DNA of 64,000 nt from Grammothele lineata (GCA_002150815.3 NDFF03000327.1:1-64000); one strand, 5' to 3'; counted from the first letter of the stretch, positions 1 to 12,900 are shown. Notes: a model not told the origin generated them from the sequence alone. Program-made: numbers and translations.

Positions 1-260
1 GGGCGGCGAACGCGTCCAGCGTGTCGAGCGTGACGTGACCTTGGAGATGAGCAGTTTCGCAGGGGCGGGAGAAGAGAACTGTGTAGGCGGCGAGAGCATT
101 GAGTGCGACGCGACCTCGTGGACGGGCGGTTTCGCAGGGGCGAGAGAGAGGGTATATAATGCGAGCGTAGCGGGGTGTTGTGACGTTGAGTGCGACGCAG
201 GGGACGGAACGCGCGATGCGGCCCTAGGGATAGGCGGTTTCGCAGGGGCGGGAGAAGAGA
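1..260. repeat. Left long terminal inverted repeat of the KDZ element (inner part)
   Basis: This stretch is an exact reverse complement of 13744-14003 by base-by-base reading, and identity stops at base 261. It contains three copies of a core reading gcggtttcgcaggggcg (one copy has gcag in place of gcgg), near 49, 127 and 234, plus a tatataatgcgagcgtag segment. The repeat continues on the right side to about 14.7 kb, so its outer part on this side must lie before the window. It marks the left end region of the transposon. Confidence 0.9.
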
Positions 261-830
261 CAGGAGATGGGGCAACAGGACGTACGGATACTGCCTTGTC
301 CTATCCCCTCATCGAAAGAATGGTGAACGATGCAGGCGCGGCAGAGCGCTGCCATACATCCGTCTGTTTCTTTACATTAGCGTTCTATGTATGAATGAGG
401 TTAAGGAGAACGTAGTACATACCTGTGGGATGAATGCCAACAGCGGAGAAATGCTCGCTCGCGGTACCCAGGGAGGGGGCTGTTGAGAGGGAGGAGCGTG
501 GGGACGAAGTACGTGGCAAAGCTTGAGGCGGAGGGCGCCTACATGAACATAGCCCCACACGTGGTCATCAAGCGCCGCCCTGTCAGGTCGTGTACAGCAA
601 AAGTCGGATGTATTAGAGATATCAGCAATACGACAATAGGTCACAGCGCAAAAGTCAGAGAGTAAGTATGTCAAAGACGAGTAAAGGGCGAGCTATACCG
701 GAGCAGTAAGGAGTGGGAAGAGAGAAATACATGCGAGTAACGGTACGGACGCGAGACGCAGGCGAGTACTAATCCCAACGAAATCTGAACAGGCAGTCGC
801 GCATAGATATATCCCGTGGTTCGTGAACGT
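261..830. other. Non-coding spacer inside the KDZ element
   Basis: The stretch lies between the inverted repeat and the 3' end of the accessory gene. I see no convincing coding region, tRNA or repeat in it. Confidence 0.5.
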
Positions 831-3800
831 CTATTTCGATATGGCCGCATTGACGCGGCGACGCTTTGGCTGCGGCTGAGATAGCCCATCAGTGCCCTGA
901 CCCTCGGCGTCCGAGTCAGACTCAGACGCGCGCTTTTTACCGAAGGAAGTCGCCATGTTGGCGACGACGAAGAGAACGTCCTCGACGGCGTTGTTCCAAT
1001 GTTCACGATCACCTTCTGCGGTAGCATCTGCCCACCACGTGAGTGCGATTATGATGATGAGAATACCGTTTTTGCCTGGCCGCTTCAGCGCGTCCCAGGT
1101 ACCCTTGCTATCCTTCACCTCCTTCGAATCGAAATCTGTGCTGGTGCGCCAAGCAGGCTGGAGTTCGAACCACCAGCTCCACCATTGCGCCGAGAAAGAG
1201 GCAACGTCGTCGATGACGGGCGACTTGCGCAAATCTCGGCGAAGCACGCGTAGCCAGTAAGCCACTTGGGCAGGTCGGTTCACTGTCGTGAGCCCGATCG
1301 TCTGAAGACGGCGGTGTCAGTACATGCGAGCATCGGTGCGAGCCCACAATGGACGTACTGATGTCGCCCAGCCGTATGATCGCTCTAGCACAGTCCACCA
1401 CTCCACAAGACGCATGAACGTTGAACCGAAGCGTTTCGACTCAAAATGGTCGAACGCAGAACGGACCCACTGCGGCCACCCATTGTCGTCAATGATCAGT
1501 ACACGCGACTGGATCGTTGCCGGGGACATCAACAACGAGGGCGAATGTTCGCGGGGTTCCGGTGTGGCTGTGTCGCGCAGCCGTGCCAGAAAGTCTTCAG
1601 GCAGGTGAGAGAAGACAAGACCGGGAGCGGTGATGACCCCATGGCCGTCACGGAAGGCTGCCTGCGGGATAAGAGATGTGGTCCTTCGCAGACGATGGGC
1701 GTCACATGGAGACTCGCGCGCCTCTTCCTGTATCGGCGACGCTCGACGGGATACCGAGGGGGCATTTGACGGTACTGCAGATGAGCCACGTGGGGTCGGG
1801 GAGCAGTCGTGCGAAGCATTCTGAGCGGCTGACGGAACTGCGTCGCGCAGTTGAGTGGGCGTGGCCAGGGCGCTCCCACCGGGAGATACGGTAATGGGAG
1901 CGACGGGACTCGTCGTCTCACGGACGGGGTGTGAAGGGGTACTAGGATCAACCGAGGTGACAAAAGTGGAGTCGGACGTTTGGGTAGACAACGCTGGGGG
2001 CTGAGAGGGTGGGAGAGCGGGCACCAGAAGAGGGCGCTGGGCGGGAGAGGGCGAACGCGAGCCCTGAGGCGCGGTAGGGATGAAGGCAGCGGGCGCGGAA
2101 ATGTCCAGAGGGGATTTTGACTGATCCTGTTCTGCGAGACGCACGTTTGTACCAGCGGTGGCGTCGTCGACAACGCCCTCGCCAAGCTCACCAGCCTTCA
2201 CACTGCCCTCGGAGTTGATACGGCTCGAACGCCGCAACGCCCCAGCGTTACGAACCGATGAGGCCGACTTGCCCTTGTTGTGGGGCTTCTTCGGGGGGAC
2301 GAGCGGCGCGGTGGAAGACCCAGTAAGCTGCCGGATCATGCGCTGCGCGCGAAGCCTCGCGCCGACAGTGTCGCGCTCATACTGAGTCATACGGCTCCAC
2401 GAGTACAGCTGCGCCCTCTGCTGCGGTGGCGAGAGGCTCTGGAGGTGCTCCGAGACGACGTCCCTAGATTCCCCGAAGTCCAAGTCGTCGAGTGTCGGAA
2501 CCTGCGCGGCAGCATCGGGGATCGAGTGAGATAGAGACGTATGACGACCATGGTCACCCTCGTCACCCTCGTCGCCATCCGACTCGTCGTCGCCGCTATC
2601 GGATGCGTTGCTTGACCGGCCCGAATCGGACTCGGCATCCATGTCGAGGACTGAGTTGCTCACGGCGCCGGATTCCTGAGAAGGGCCAGAGGACGAGGAG
2701 CTACCGGTCTCGCTGACTGTGACAAGAGGGCATGCCGCAAGGACCGCACTGACTGAGGGGCTGGGAGGAGAATGCGATAATGACGACAGCTGTGCGGCAG
2801 CGGGAAGGGTATTAAGAGAGTTCTGGCCTGAAGGCGTCGCCATCGCACTTAGTCTCTCGGCATATTCTAATGTATCAAACATCAGCATCCGCGTAAACGG
2901 CGCTCGTTCGAGAGACATACCAGGAGTGAGCACAAGAAATCGCCCAAACGACGACATTATAACCGTTTTGAAGAACTGGCCCTCTGCGGTGTGCCACGGT
3001 AAGGGATTGGGGCCAGCCGTCTTCCCAGCTGTTACACTGCACCGATGGTCAACAGCAGAAAGGGAGTCAAACATATAAGTCACTCACACTTTAAGATCGA
3101 ACTCGCGTGGTCCTTCAAGCAAGGGTGCCCCAGCAATCAAGGTAAGGTAAAAGCCGGTATAGCTCCTCAGAAGCTCCAGAAGAGGCTGCACAACACGTGC
3201 AAAATTATCGCGGGCGCTATTACATGCATTCGTTAAGGATCCTTGTTGCGGAAAGCACAGAGGACGTACGCAGCATATTGATTCGGATCCGCCACAGCAG
3301 CGAGAGGGACAGAGCCATTGTACCTCTCGTCGAGCTGCATGGCCGCTTCGTGAAGTTCTTCGACGTCGCGCTGCAGCGCCGCGTGAACCCTGTCCGTCTC
3401 GCCATCCAGCATCCTGCGGGCGATCTGGCAACGGAACGCGAAGCGGTAATGTTCCTCGAGACCTGCATCAGGCCACTCGCGCTCAAACGCGTCGTTAATC
3501 TCGTCGCGCTTCTGCGACATATAGAGCTGCCAAGGTGCCAATTGGCGGGGAGGGGGAGGAGGGTTGGCGCTCCGGGCGAGGTCTTTGAGGAGACCGGCCC
3601 ATGGGTTCTCTTCTTTCGCCCGTTTAGAGCTACGGTGATAGCGCATGTGGGCTCGGATACGCTGCACAGATAGAGTCACGATGCGAAGGTTGAGCAGAAA
3701 GCGGGAATCGTACATTACGCGTTAACTTAATGACCTCTCCCTTCGCCTCAATCACCTCCGGAGAATCCTCATTGGGAGCGCTCCAACTGCCGGAGTCTGG

Positions 3801-4088
3801 GTCCTTGTCGAGGGGAATATACCAAGGAAACCGCTCCCAGAACCCTCTGAAGAGACGGTCCCAGAACTGGTTCTGGACGCTACGTGAGGCACCGCGAAGC
3901 TGTTCGAACTCAGCGTAAAGGCCTTGGAGGTACGTGAGGCGCTGGCCGACGAACACGCCCGGATTGCCTGCTCTACCGCCCTTGGGCTTGCGGTTGCCCG
4001 TGCGACGTTGTTTTGTGGCAGCAGAGGTTCGATAACGAGGAGCGGAGACTTCGACGTAGTCGACAGGAAGCGGGATGGAGGAATCCAT
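831..4088 (-). CDS. KDZ-element accessory protein, 1014 aa, function unknown
   Basis: Five exons on the minus strand are proposed: 4088-3714, 3661-3270, 3216-3088, 3036-1359 and 1301-831. They sum to 3045 bases (1014 codons plus TAG). Three of the four donors are strong (GTACGT twice, GTGAGT once); the first (GTACGA) is weaker. The N-terminus is basic (KQRRTGNRKPKGG) and is followed by an aromatic-rich segment (FWERFPWYIPL). Residues about 126-330 form a helical conserved-looking block with GKTAGPNPLPW. Residues about 330-800 are Ser/Pro/Thr-rich and probably disordered. A conserved C-terminal block contains NRPAQVAYW and WWSWWFELQPAWR, then an NLS-like PQPKRRRV tail. I recognise the layout from many basidiomycete hypothetical proteins with this WW-W-LQP-W block. 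No catalytic motif is visible. Its position inside a KDZ element beside the TET/JBP and transposase genes suggests a cargo or accessory role. Confidence 0.8.
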
Positions 4089-5530
4089 GGGAGAGCAGAA
4101 GCGCGTGAGAGGCAAAGCGGCGTGATCTAAGCGAATCAAGAGCCCGGCCGATGTGACGGTCACATGTCGGCTGCTTATAACTACCCTCCTCCTCCGGCGC
4201 TTACCACCAGACGGCCATCTCTCTCCCGTGCAACTCATCCAGTCCACAATCGAGCATCTCCGTACGACCTCGTTTCACACTATGTGCCTCAATCACATTA
4301 CTTTAGCCCCGTCTCCACGCAAGGGATGACGGCGGAGCGCGCTGGGAGTACCTCTTAGCACGTATGATACTGACGTCGGAGACCACTGGAGGCGCCCTAC
4401 CTAACCTCAGCGGGATGGATACGCCGCTCTGAACACCGCTATGTTTTCCCAATGAGGTATGATCAACGTTAAATCCATCACATCCATGCTCATGGGAAAC
4501 GCAGCAAAGGTTCATCTCCGCAGTTGGAAGCACATCTCACTCAACAACATCCAAACAGCAGTTCCGATTCATTACCCCACCAACAGCCACTGAACCGCCC
4601 GTTGCCGCTCCCGCGATTGCGCTCCGCGGCTTCTTTTTCGCCTCCGCGCACCGCTCTTCTAGCGCTGCGCTCGTCCGCTAAGGTCGGAATCGCACTCACG
4701 CTGGCAATTTGACAGCGAAAGTATACCATGGATAGAAAACAACTGGCCAAGATAGTTTGCACCCTCTCTCTGCACGTATTAAAGTGCTAACAATGTATAG
4801 AGGACGACCATAGCCTGAGGCTGCGGGCAGGCTGGTGCCCCTGGTGAACGACAGCGACTTTGCCATAATAATCGCATTCCGTCGGGCCAGAGCCGCGTAC
4901 CTTGCTGCCGCGCCGCCCGTGACGCCGCCCGAGCACAACATTACGGCACTTGGGCCATTGCAATGCTCTAGCTCACACCGTCGATCGTCCCTGATGATCC
5001 GTGAACGTACCAAGAGCGCATGACCAAGAGCCTGGCTCTGGGTGAGTCCGGCCCCTTTTCCTTCAAGTCTGAATTTGATTCCTCCCGATAGTAATCAACC
5101 CCTACCATTTGCGGAACGTTACTTTCGCCTTGAGCGGGTATTGCCAAGTCAAGGAGGGATTTCCTCTATTGCCCGCAAGTGAGTTGGAAGGGCAGTATCA
5201 AATGATCGGCTCGCCCATGAGCTAACCACCTTGCACTATCAATATTACGCTGACAGGGAAGCATGATGGCAGGCGGCCTTTGTGCGGGCGCGACATCACC
5301 TGCTTCCAAGCGTAGTGACAGTATTTTCAATGTCTTTGACAGATTACGTTGCCTTGAATTTTCAGCAATGCCGCTCAACTTCAGCGAACGTACGGATTAC
5401 GAGGACGGTAACAATCGGCGATATACATGGAATATGATTTGTGAGTAGTACCAATGAGCAGAGAACGTGGTAAAGGGGACGATGGGAAACACACTGCATG
5501 GAACGAAGCGCGAAAGCAGAAACGAACGGG
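4089..5530. other. Spacer between two element genes
   Basis: It holds the upstream region of the 1014-aa gene and the 3' flank of the 318-aa gene, both minus strand. Short open frames occur, but none has convincing amino-acid composition or splice structure. Confidence 0.5.
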
Positions 5531-6552
5531 TTACAAACGAGCGGTGAACGTCGGCGACGTGTGACAGAGCAAATCAATGTGGGTCTCGGTCGAAGCCATG
5601 ACATACAGTACCCTGAACGAAACGCGGCAGATCTCACGCCAAAGGACCTCGATCTCCTCAAGACTGAGGCTCGCCATGATGTCGTTGCTGGCCAAGGCCT
5701 GGAGGCGGTCCAAGAGGGAGTCACCGTGTTGGAGCCACTCCTGGGCTGTACGGACCCACATCGCCCGGAAGTTGGGGTGGTGGTGCTGGACGGCGGCGTT
5801 ACGATACCGCCTTTCCAGGTCACGGAGGAACGCTCGAGGCTCCTCCACGTAGCCCCACACCTCCAGCGCGGCGTTCATGTTAAGGACCCTCATGGCAAGC
5901 TGAGGGTTGGTGGGCGTCATGATGCGGATAGGACCTCTCCTGCCAGTAGTCAGCGCCGAGTCAATATCATGCATGCGTCGTACTTGAACGACGTACTCTA
6001 GCCTAGCGAGAACAGAGACAGGAACCTCGAGGCCAAGGTTGATCCTAGCCGGCCCGCCCCTCACGAAGCGGGTGCCGCCGGCAGCAATGGTGAATACACG
6101 GTACGTAGGTGGTGGCGACGGGGTAGGGGCGATACCGGGGTCACTTAGTATTGTACATGTTAGTTAGGGAAGCGGAGTTGGAGTCGTCCGTAGAGAAAAG
6201 GGACTTACTCTGAAACCTCAGGCTCCTGAGCGGCCTCCGCAGCACTCTGCGCTCGCCCATGAAGACCCGTACCATCACCGGTGCCACGAGCAAAGAGGTT
6301 GGTGGGAACGTAGATGACCCCGTCAGGCGAAGGAGGAGGGGTCGAGGGAACGGTGTCGTCGGACTCTCGCGGGGTGTACTCCGGGGGCGGGTCGTCGAAA
6401 AGCTGCGTTCTGTTGGACATCGTGGAGCTGGGAAGAGTCGCGACGGCGCTCTTGGGGAGCGAAGGGGAAGATAAATGGTTCCTAGCCGACGACCCTGCCG
6501 AAGGCGCTCCGTTTGACATGTTCCCACTGCGGGGTGCGTTCGCGATGGTCAT
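5531..6552 (-). CDS. Orphan 318-aa protein within the KDZ element
   Basis: Two exons, 6552-6209 and 6143-5531, are joined by a 65-base intron with a GTAAGT donor and an AAG acceptor; total length is 957 bases. I do not recognise the family. Residues 1-115 are low complexity and Ser/Pro-rich, with a PPPEY segment (a PPxY-type WW-domain ligand). Residues about 130-318 look folded: a beta-rich start (TYRVFTIAAGGTRFV), then a helical region with several Trp and Leu (ALEVWGYVEEPRAFLRDLERR, split here only for length, and EIEVLWREICRVSF). There is no signal peptide or membrane segment. It lies between the 1014-aa accessory gene and the TET/JBP gene, in the same orientation, so it is probably element cargo. 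Confidence 0.65.
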
Positions 6553-7537
6553 GCGGCCATGTCTACAAGCGGGGGCGTCGGGGAGGCTACCGGACGTTCA
6601 AGTCGACCTCACACTGCCAGTATGCCAGAACAACCTGGGCGGATGTGTGTTGAGGATCCTGGCCGTCTCGCTTTTCGGTAGGAGCCAAGCGGCGTCCTCC
6701 TGAGTGCTACCGTGATAATCCAACACTCACGAGTCACGACCCGAGTGATCAAGTTTATGATGCCAGTGACCTATGATTGGTGTGATCATCGGGCGAGAAC
6801 CACCGTGACGGTCGACGAGAATTTCGCAATGGTATAGAACTACAACAAAGTTTCTCCTTCGATCCGGGATTCCTCTCGAAGATTCTATGTATGTAAAGAT
6901 GTCAGTATAGTACACGCATTTTGTAGGCAGGCGTAATTCAGCGGTACTCGGCCCAAGGAGAGACCGTCTGTTGAGGACATTGTTCGCCGACGCTGGCAAT
7001 CGGTCATGTATGATATCTCTCACTAGCTTCCCGAGGCTAGTACACTGGTTGTTCAGCGAGGGGGCACCCCATTCTTCACCCTGGGAGACGATGCCTGGAT
7101 GGGATCGTCGTCACGCAATGTATCCTCCCTTCAAGCCAAAATGTGGGCCGACGAGACGTTACTACTCGAAAGTGCAGGGCAGTGCCAGCTTCAACTGGAA
7201 GACCGACGATCTTGTTCCATTTTGACCGCCACCTACGCGTCCGCGGTCGAGGAAAGTTCGCATCCACATTTGCATAACTGTGCAGCAGACAGACAAATCC
7301 TCCCTGTTCGTTCGTGCGTGCAAATCATTCCATCATATTCATGTCTTCGTTAGGTCACGAAACATCAAGCTCACTGCTACCCTAGCTAGATAGTTTGGTT
7401 CATAGCACACCATCATACGCACACGCCATACTTAATAAGCGGCCCAAATCGAATAAGAATATTGTGATGGTCTCAATACGTAGCTAACGCAACACGGACA
7501 AGAACTGGAACCGTACAAGGTCGGCATCCTTCCCGGG
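6553..7537. other. Spacer upstream of the orphan gene
   Basis: Nearly 1 kb between the 318-aa gene start and the TET/JBP stop codon. No gene, RNA or repeat is evident. It may carry the promoter of the orphan gene. Confidence 0.45.
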
Positions 7538-9313
7538 CTAAGAACCAGCTGCGGCCGCGGCCGTAGCTAAGAGATCCTCCCACCGGCTCAGCATGGCTAC
7601 ACCATCCCGCCATCGCTCAGCGCCGCTCCGTTTGAAGGTGTGGCCAGACTCGAAGAACTGCTTCTGGCTCTGATGACCGCATTCAACCCAACGGAAAAGG
7701 CCGCCGGCAGAGTACTGAGCAAACGAGTATCTAGACTCGCCTACAGCGATAGTCGTATTCGAATGTTTCAAGATCGCTGACGGAATAAGGATGGTCGTGC
7801 CAGGAGGGAATTCGATTACCATCTTAAGGTCCCACAGGACGATGTGGCCGCCCTTCTTGTAGTCGTAATTGCCGAACGCTGTGATGGCACACATCCCAAA
7901 GGGGATGTTGAGATGGTCGCGGTGGACGTAAGAAACGGTTTGAGGCCCCAAGTTCACGGACGCGCACGCGAATGCGTTATTAGGAAAGTTACGCTTCACG
8001 TGCGCGTTCCGTGCGCATATCTCTTCTAGAGTATTCTCGTAATACTCGTACAGCTTGGGCGCGAGCAGCTGCATGGACGCTGATGGTTGGAGTCAGCATT
8101 TCGCCGGAAGGAGCGCGGTGGCAAAGGGCTAACCTGCACCGAAGTTGGCTACGCGTAGCAGGGGCTTCTGTAGGAAGAGCGCGTTCAGGACGCTAGTGTT
8201 ATGTCGCGAGTGAACGAGGTTCCCGACATGCTGCTGAGAGGTTAATATCGGGAGACATGCGTCCGTAGGTAGAAAGATTTACGGTCTGCCCACTGCCATA
8301 AGATACACCGCGCGCAACGGCAGGCTGCGGGCCGCGGCGGTGATCGAGGTGAGGCTTGCTGAGGTGTAGGGCGTTCCGCGCGGTATCGAAGAGGGTGATG
8401 CACGTTTTATTCACATCGCGATCCCAGTGAGGATCCCGAGGGCGGCCAACCAGCGCGCCAAACACGAGCCCGGACGTCAAGTCGACGAAGGGCCGGCAAC
8501 ATCTGCAATTCGCGACGTCAGACGATAGTTCAGAACGTCTGCAGTAACGAAGACGCGCCCTCCATCCCATTCAACCAGGTCAAACTGCAAATCTTCGAGG
8601 AGGGTCTTAAGAGACTTGGGAGAGCGGTCATCGTCGGTCTGCTCGGCATGCATCGATGTGAAGGATGTGCTGGCAACTGGCTGCTCCCGCATGGAGAGGT
8701 TGAACATAGCGAACACCGGGTCGGCTTCTGCAGTCAGGCCGTCGGAAACGTCGGTGCGTAGCTCCGGGATGTTGTGAGCCCCTTGTACGACAGTCGCGGC
8801 GAGTGCCACAGCCGCCTGCAGACGAGCAAGGGCAATTCCTTTGGGGCGTCGCCGCGCAGGCCCCGGGAACGTGGCTTCGCTGGCGGACGGCCCCGTAGGG
8901 GAAGCAGCCGCGTGGAGCGATTTCCGGTGGCCGCTGCCTGCCTGGCGCCTACGCTTCGCGTGCTCTCGTTGGTGATGCTGCTTCTTGGATACGCCGCACT
9001 CCTTCGCGGGCCGGAGATCCGTCGCAAGCGCTAGGCCACGTGGATCACTCGACGAGGGTTTGGGCTGCACGCAAGCGCGGGCGTGGTCGGGGTAAGGGGG
9101 GCTTAGAGATTGAGCACAGGCGAGGGGGTTGTCTATCGAAAGGCCTTCGAAGAGGCTAAGCAGAGGAGGGACGGCCGCTCTCGGCTCGTCTGCAGGCTTG
9201 TGGGTGGGAAGGTCGTCAGGGTCTCGGCCTAACGGATCGTTTTCCTTGCTCGCGAATTCTTCTAGGGCACGTAGCACGCTGAAGTCGGACGGTGCATGGA
9301 TTGGGGCGCCCAT
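7538..9313 (-). CDS. TET/JBP-like 2-oxoglutarate/Fe(II) DNA dioxygenase of the KDZ-associated fungal family
   Basis: The model has four exons (9313-8559, 8502-8283, 8233-8134, 8079-7538), 1617 bases and 538 aa. Residues 1-225 are variable with a basic stretch (KKQHHQREHAKRRR). Residues about 235-350 carry EWDGG, GLVFGALVGRPRDPHWD and GVSYGSGQ...VGNLVH. The double-stranded beta-helix core is at about 361-500: HRD at 411-413 and H464 as predicted Fe(II) ligands, GGHIVLWDLKMVIEFPPG between them, and R475 in GESRYSFAQY as the predicted 2-oxoglutarate-binding Arg. The family oxidises 5-methylcytosine in DNA; activity here is inferred from intact ligands. The first intron needs a GC donor (GC..AG, 56 bases), because no canonical GT in the right phase exists. 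The gene is divergent from the KDZ transposase, as known for TET/JBP genes carried by these elements. Confidence 0.88.
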
Positions 9314-9940
9314 CACGAAGTCAACGTCGCCATCCCATGGAGAGAAGGCGGCGCCCGACCTAGTCTAGGTATACTTGGGTTATGGCGGCGACAGCGGCAG
9401 CGGTAGGAATAGGTAAGCTTACCTTCCGGAAGCCAAAGGGCGGCGTGCAGTTGTTACCTACGTCTCTGTTAGCGTGATTTCGCAAAGCCAGGAACCAAAC
9501 CGCAACGCGACGAGGGGTGCACGATCCGTGGATTAAGGTAGATAGAAATGATGACATACCAGCCATATCCGCCGCCACTGCAACGTTGTTTCCCTAGAGC
9601 CGCTGTAGTTGAGTGCAGGAGTCAGCTTCTGACCCGCGTCGCATCCATCGCCATCCACGACAGCCACGTCAACCGGGTCTCGAAAGTGACGAGTCGCGCG
9701 CGTCGAGATGGCCGCCGTGGATAGCGGTAAGCCGACTCACCTGGCAGCGGGACGTTTGCAGATGAGGCGGGGCGCCGCCGATGGAGAGAAGGAGAGGCGC
9801 GCTGAAGTTTAGGCGCCAACATCAACACGCGTTCGTGGGGTCCGTGCGTCGGGCGCTTACTCGTTTGCGCACTTCTGCTAACGGTGCCAGTGCGAACAGC
9901 AAGATCTTTCCGTATTCTCGCTGCATCGTCACCTCGCAAC
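9314..9940. promoter_or_regulatory. Shared divergent promoter region of TET/JBP and KDZ transposase genes
   Basis: The 627 bases separate the two divergent start codons and contain no credible gene. By position they must hold both promoters. I see no clear TATA box and have not defined transcription start sites. Confidence 0.5.
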
Positions 9941-12900
9941 ATGGACGCACGGCGAGCATCAAAACGCCCACGTAGAATGCAAAATGTTGACGACTCTCTG
10001 TCCGCCGACTACGATATACCAGCTTCTTTCGCGTTCAACGGCGCCGAGGCTCCGGTACTAACAGTCGATAACGTCTCGACCGACCGTCGACGAATCTTTC
10101 GCGATGCCGTCCCTTTGCCTAGCTCGTCCGCCTTGCCCCCCTCTGCTCCGTTGGGATCCTCTTCCGAAGTGGCCAGCTCAGTTCTCAGCTCCTTGCAGTG
10201 GGACACGTTTTTTATTGGCGACGAGCAAGAAGACGGTCCGGAAGCTGCTGTGGCGGACAAAGCAAGCGTAGACCTGCAGGAGGGTGCACAGAGATACGCG
10301 AGCTCAGTGAGTGTACTCGCCCATAACTCAGCTCGCTAATTCTAACCACTTATGTAGGACGAGCCTATCCGCCTTTTCCTCCCCCGACGGGACGCCATGC
10401 TCGACGAGATGATACGCCATGAAGGTCGAGGGGATTGCTGCAACGACATTTGCTCCGACTGCGATGGACACGCAGAGTACCGATGTCGCAGCTGTTTGCC
10501 AGGCCCGTTAGTTTGTGACTCTTGTCTGGTAAGTCGACATGCTAGCCTTCCGTTTCACCGTGTTGAGGTACGCTTCTTCCCTTTCTTTCTCCCGCTGTTC
10601 CTGACGTTCCGATCTAGCGGTGGACGGGGAAAATGTTTGAGGACGTACCCTTGTATACGCTTGGGCTCGTCATCCAGCTCGGACACCAACATAACCGCTC
10701 CACATGTGCCAACCCCGCCCCTGCCCGCTCGGATTTCACTGTAGTGCATATCAATGGAATCCATGTCGTCAATCTCCAATTCTGTGCATGTGATCACGCA
10801 GGCCAGGCAGGGGACGTTTCGCAGCAGCTCCTCCGTCACAACCTCTGGCCAGCTACCGACTGCGAGCCGAACACCGCCTTCACCTTCGAACTACTCGAAC
10901 ATTACCACATCCAAAGTTTGCAGGGCAAGATATCTATGTTCGACTACTACACCGCTTTGGAGCGGTTCACCGATAACACTGGCACGCGGAAGATTCAAGA
11001 TCGGTACAAGGTCTTCATGCGAATTGTTGCCCAGTGGAGGCACTTGAAGATGTTGAAGCGAGCGGGGCGTGGGCACCAACCGAGCGGTGTGAATGGGACG
11101 GAGCGAGGAGAGCTCGCTGTACGGTGTCCGGCATGCCCTCGCGATGGCGTGAACCTCCCACCGGATTGGGAAAGCTGCGACGACAAATTGAAGTGAGTAC
11201 ACCATTTGTTCCCAGGATCTATGTGGCTGAAGCTGTTGTCGACTCAGGTACCTGTATCGAATGACTGTTGCGGTGGATGCATGTTTCCGACTCAAACGCC
11301 GAGATGTCGCAGACGTACGCAAGGACCCTATCCTCGGCAGTGGCTGGTCCTATTTTGTTGAGGACTCTGGCTACCACGCTGTCCTGGATCAGTACGGCGA
11401 TCAGGAAGCTGTAAGTACCACGATTCTGTTGGCGTTTTACCTCGTCTTAAATCTTCACCAGATGTCGACCTGCACCGGGCTCTCTGCCATCGACCATGCG
11501 AACACGAAGTACTCTAAAGGTTATGCTGCCACTGGTGTTGGCGCTGTTGTCTGCGCACGCCACGAGTTTTGGCTTCCGTGCGGAATAGGAGATTTGCAAC
11601 GTGGTGAGCGGTGAGTAGCGTTCGTTCATACCGAAGTTGTTCCTACTGATTCTTGCTTACAGCTACGTGAATATGGACTACATATTCGTCTCAGCAATGA
11701 AAGAGTTCATCCGCGTCAACTGGCTAGTGAGCTACGATATCGCTTGTCAGTGGTCGAAAGGCCTTCTCGACCGCATCAAAGATTTTCCGCCCTACGTTCG
11801 TATCACCGTTCGCGTCGAGGCGGTCGAATACGTCATCCCGAAACTTCACTACGCCAGCCATAAACAAGAAGGTCATGCGCCATACTCCCTCAACTTCCGA
11901 CTTGGCACCGGGCGCACGGACGGGGAGGGCGTCGAGCGCCGTTGGTGGTGGATCCAGCCTGTTGCTGCCAGTACCAAGACACAAGGCCCGGGTACTCGCC
12001 AAGGGTGTATCGAGGACCACTTAGGGTATTCAAATTGGCGCAAGACTGTCGACATAGGTAAATTGCGCACCTTTCCGTCGTCCGCCTATCCCCTAACGTT
12101 CGCCATCCAGGCCCCACGCTCAGCAAACGCACCAAAGACTCGCTGAAAGAGTATGCAGCACAGTTGGATGCGTTCACAGCGTTCACAGAGTCGCTCATGC
12201 TCAAGCATGACGTGTCGGCCTGGGAAGCGACGGTCATTGCCTGGGAGGCAAACCCTTTCGGGCATGACGACCCCTATGTGGTCTCGTCCCAAGGTGAGCT
12301 GCCTTTCGAACTGAACCTTGACGCACCTAACACTTATTGAAGGTCCAACTGAGGCGGAAACCTTGGTGGCTCTAACGCAGGAAGAGCAGCAGAGCAGTGC
12401 GTCCCCGGGATTTATAGCACTGCATGACGTAAGCATGCTCGGCTTCGTCACCATGGGGCTAGCTATCGAGGATTTGCAGTAAGTTGTGTGTTAGATGGAC
12501 ATGGTTCTCGAACTCATCTTACGTAGAGCACGGCTCCATCAAGACGCCGCTGACGCGACTTCCAGTAAAGTCCCAGAGATTCACGAGCGCCGAACAGCGC
12601 TTCGGCGCAAGATCCAGAAGTTCCGCGAGGTCCAGACCGTTTATATGCCCCTTGCCGCTACATTTCTAGCTGCAGATCCAGCCTGTCGCACAGACGTTGA
12701 AGCGGTTGAACGGGTCCGGCTTGGTCTCCCGTCAGAGATCGCTGCATCTCATCGCGATGCCGTCTGTTCAAGGCGTCTACAGGAGATTGAAGAGCAACTA
12801 CGAGAGTCCCAATGCCGTGACGTACTGCAAAACATCCGTAATCAACTGCACGCACTGGATCACCTCTATGGCTATAAGAGGAAGGACGTCCGCCATCAGC

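Noticed and set aside
1529..2191. Overlapping Arg/Pro-rich frames opposite or shifted from the 1014-aa accessory gene
   Set aside because: Shadows of the real gene in a GC-rich, Ser/Pro-rich region; their composition follows from the frame shift.
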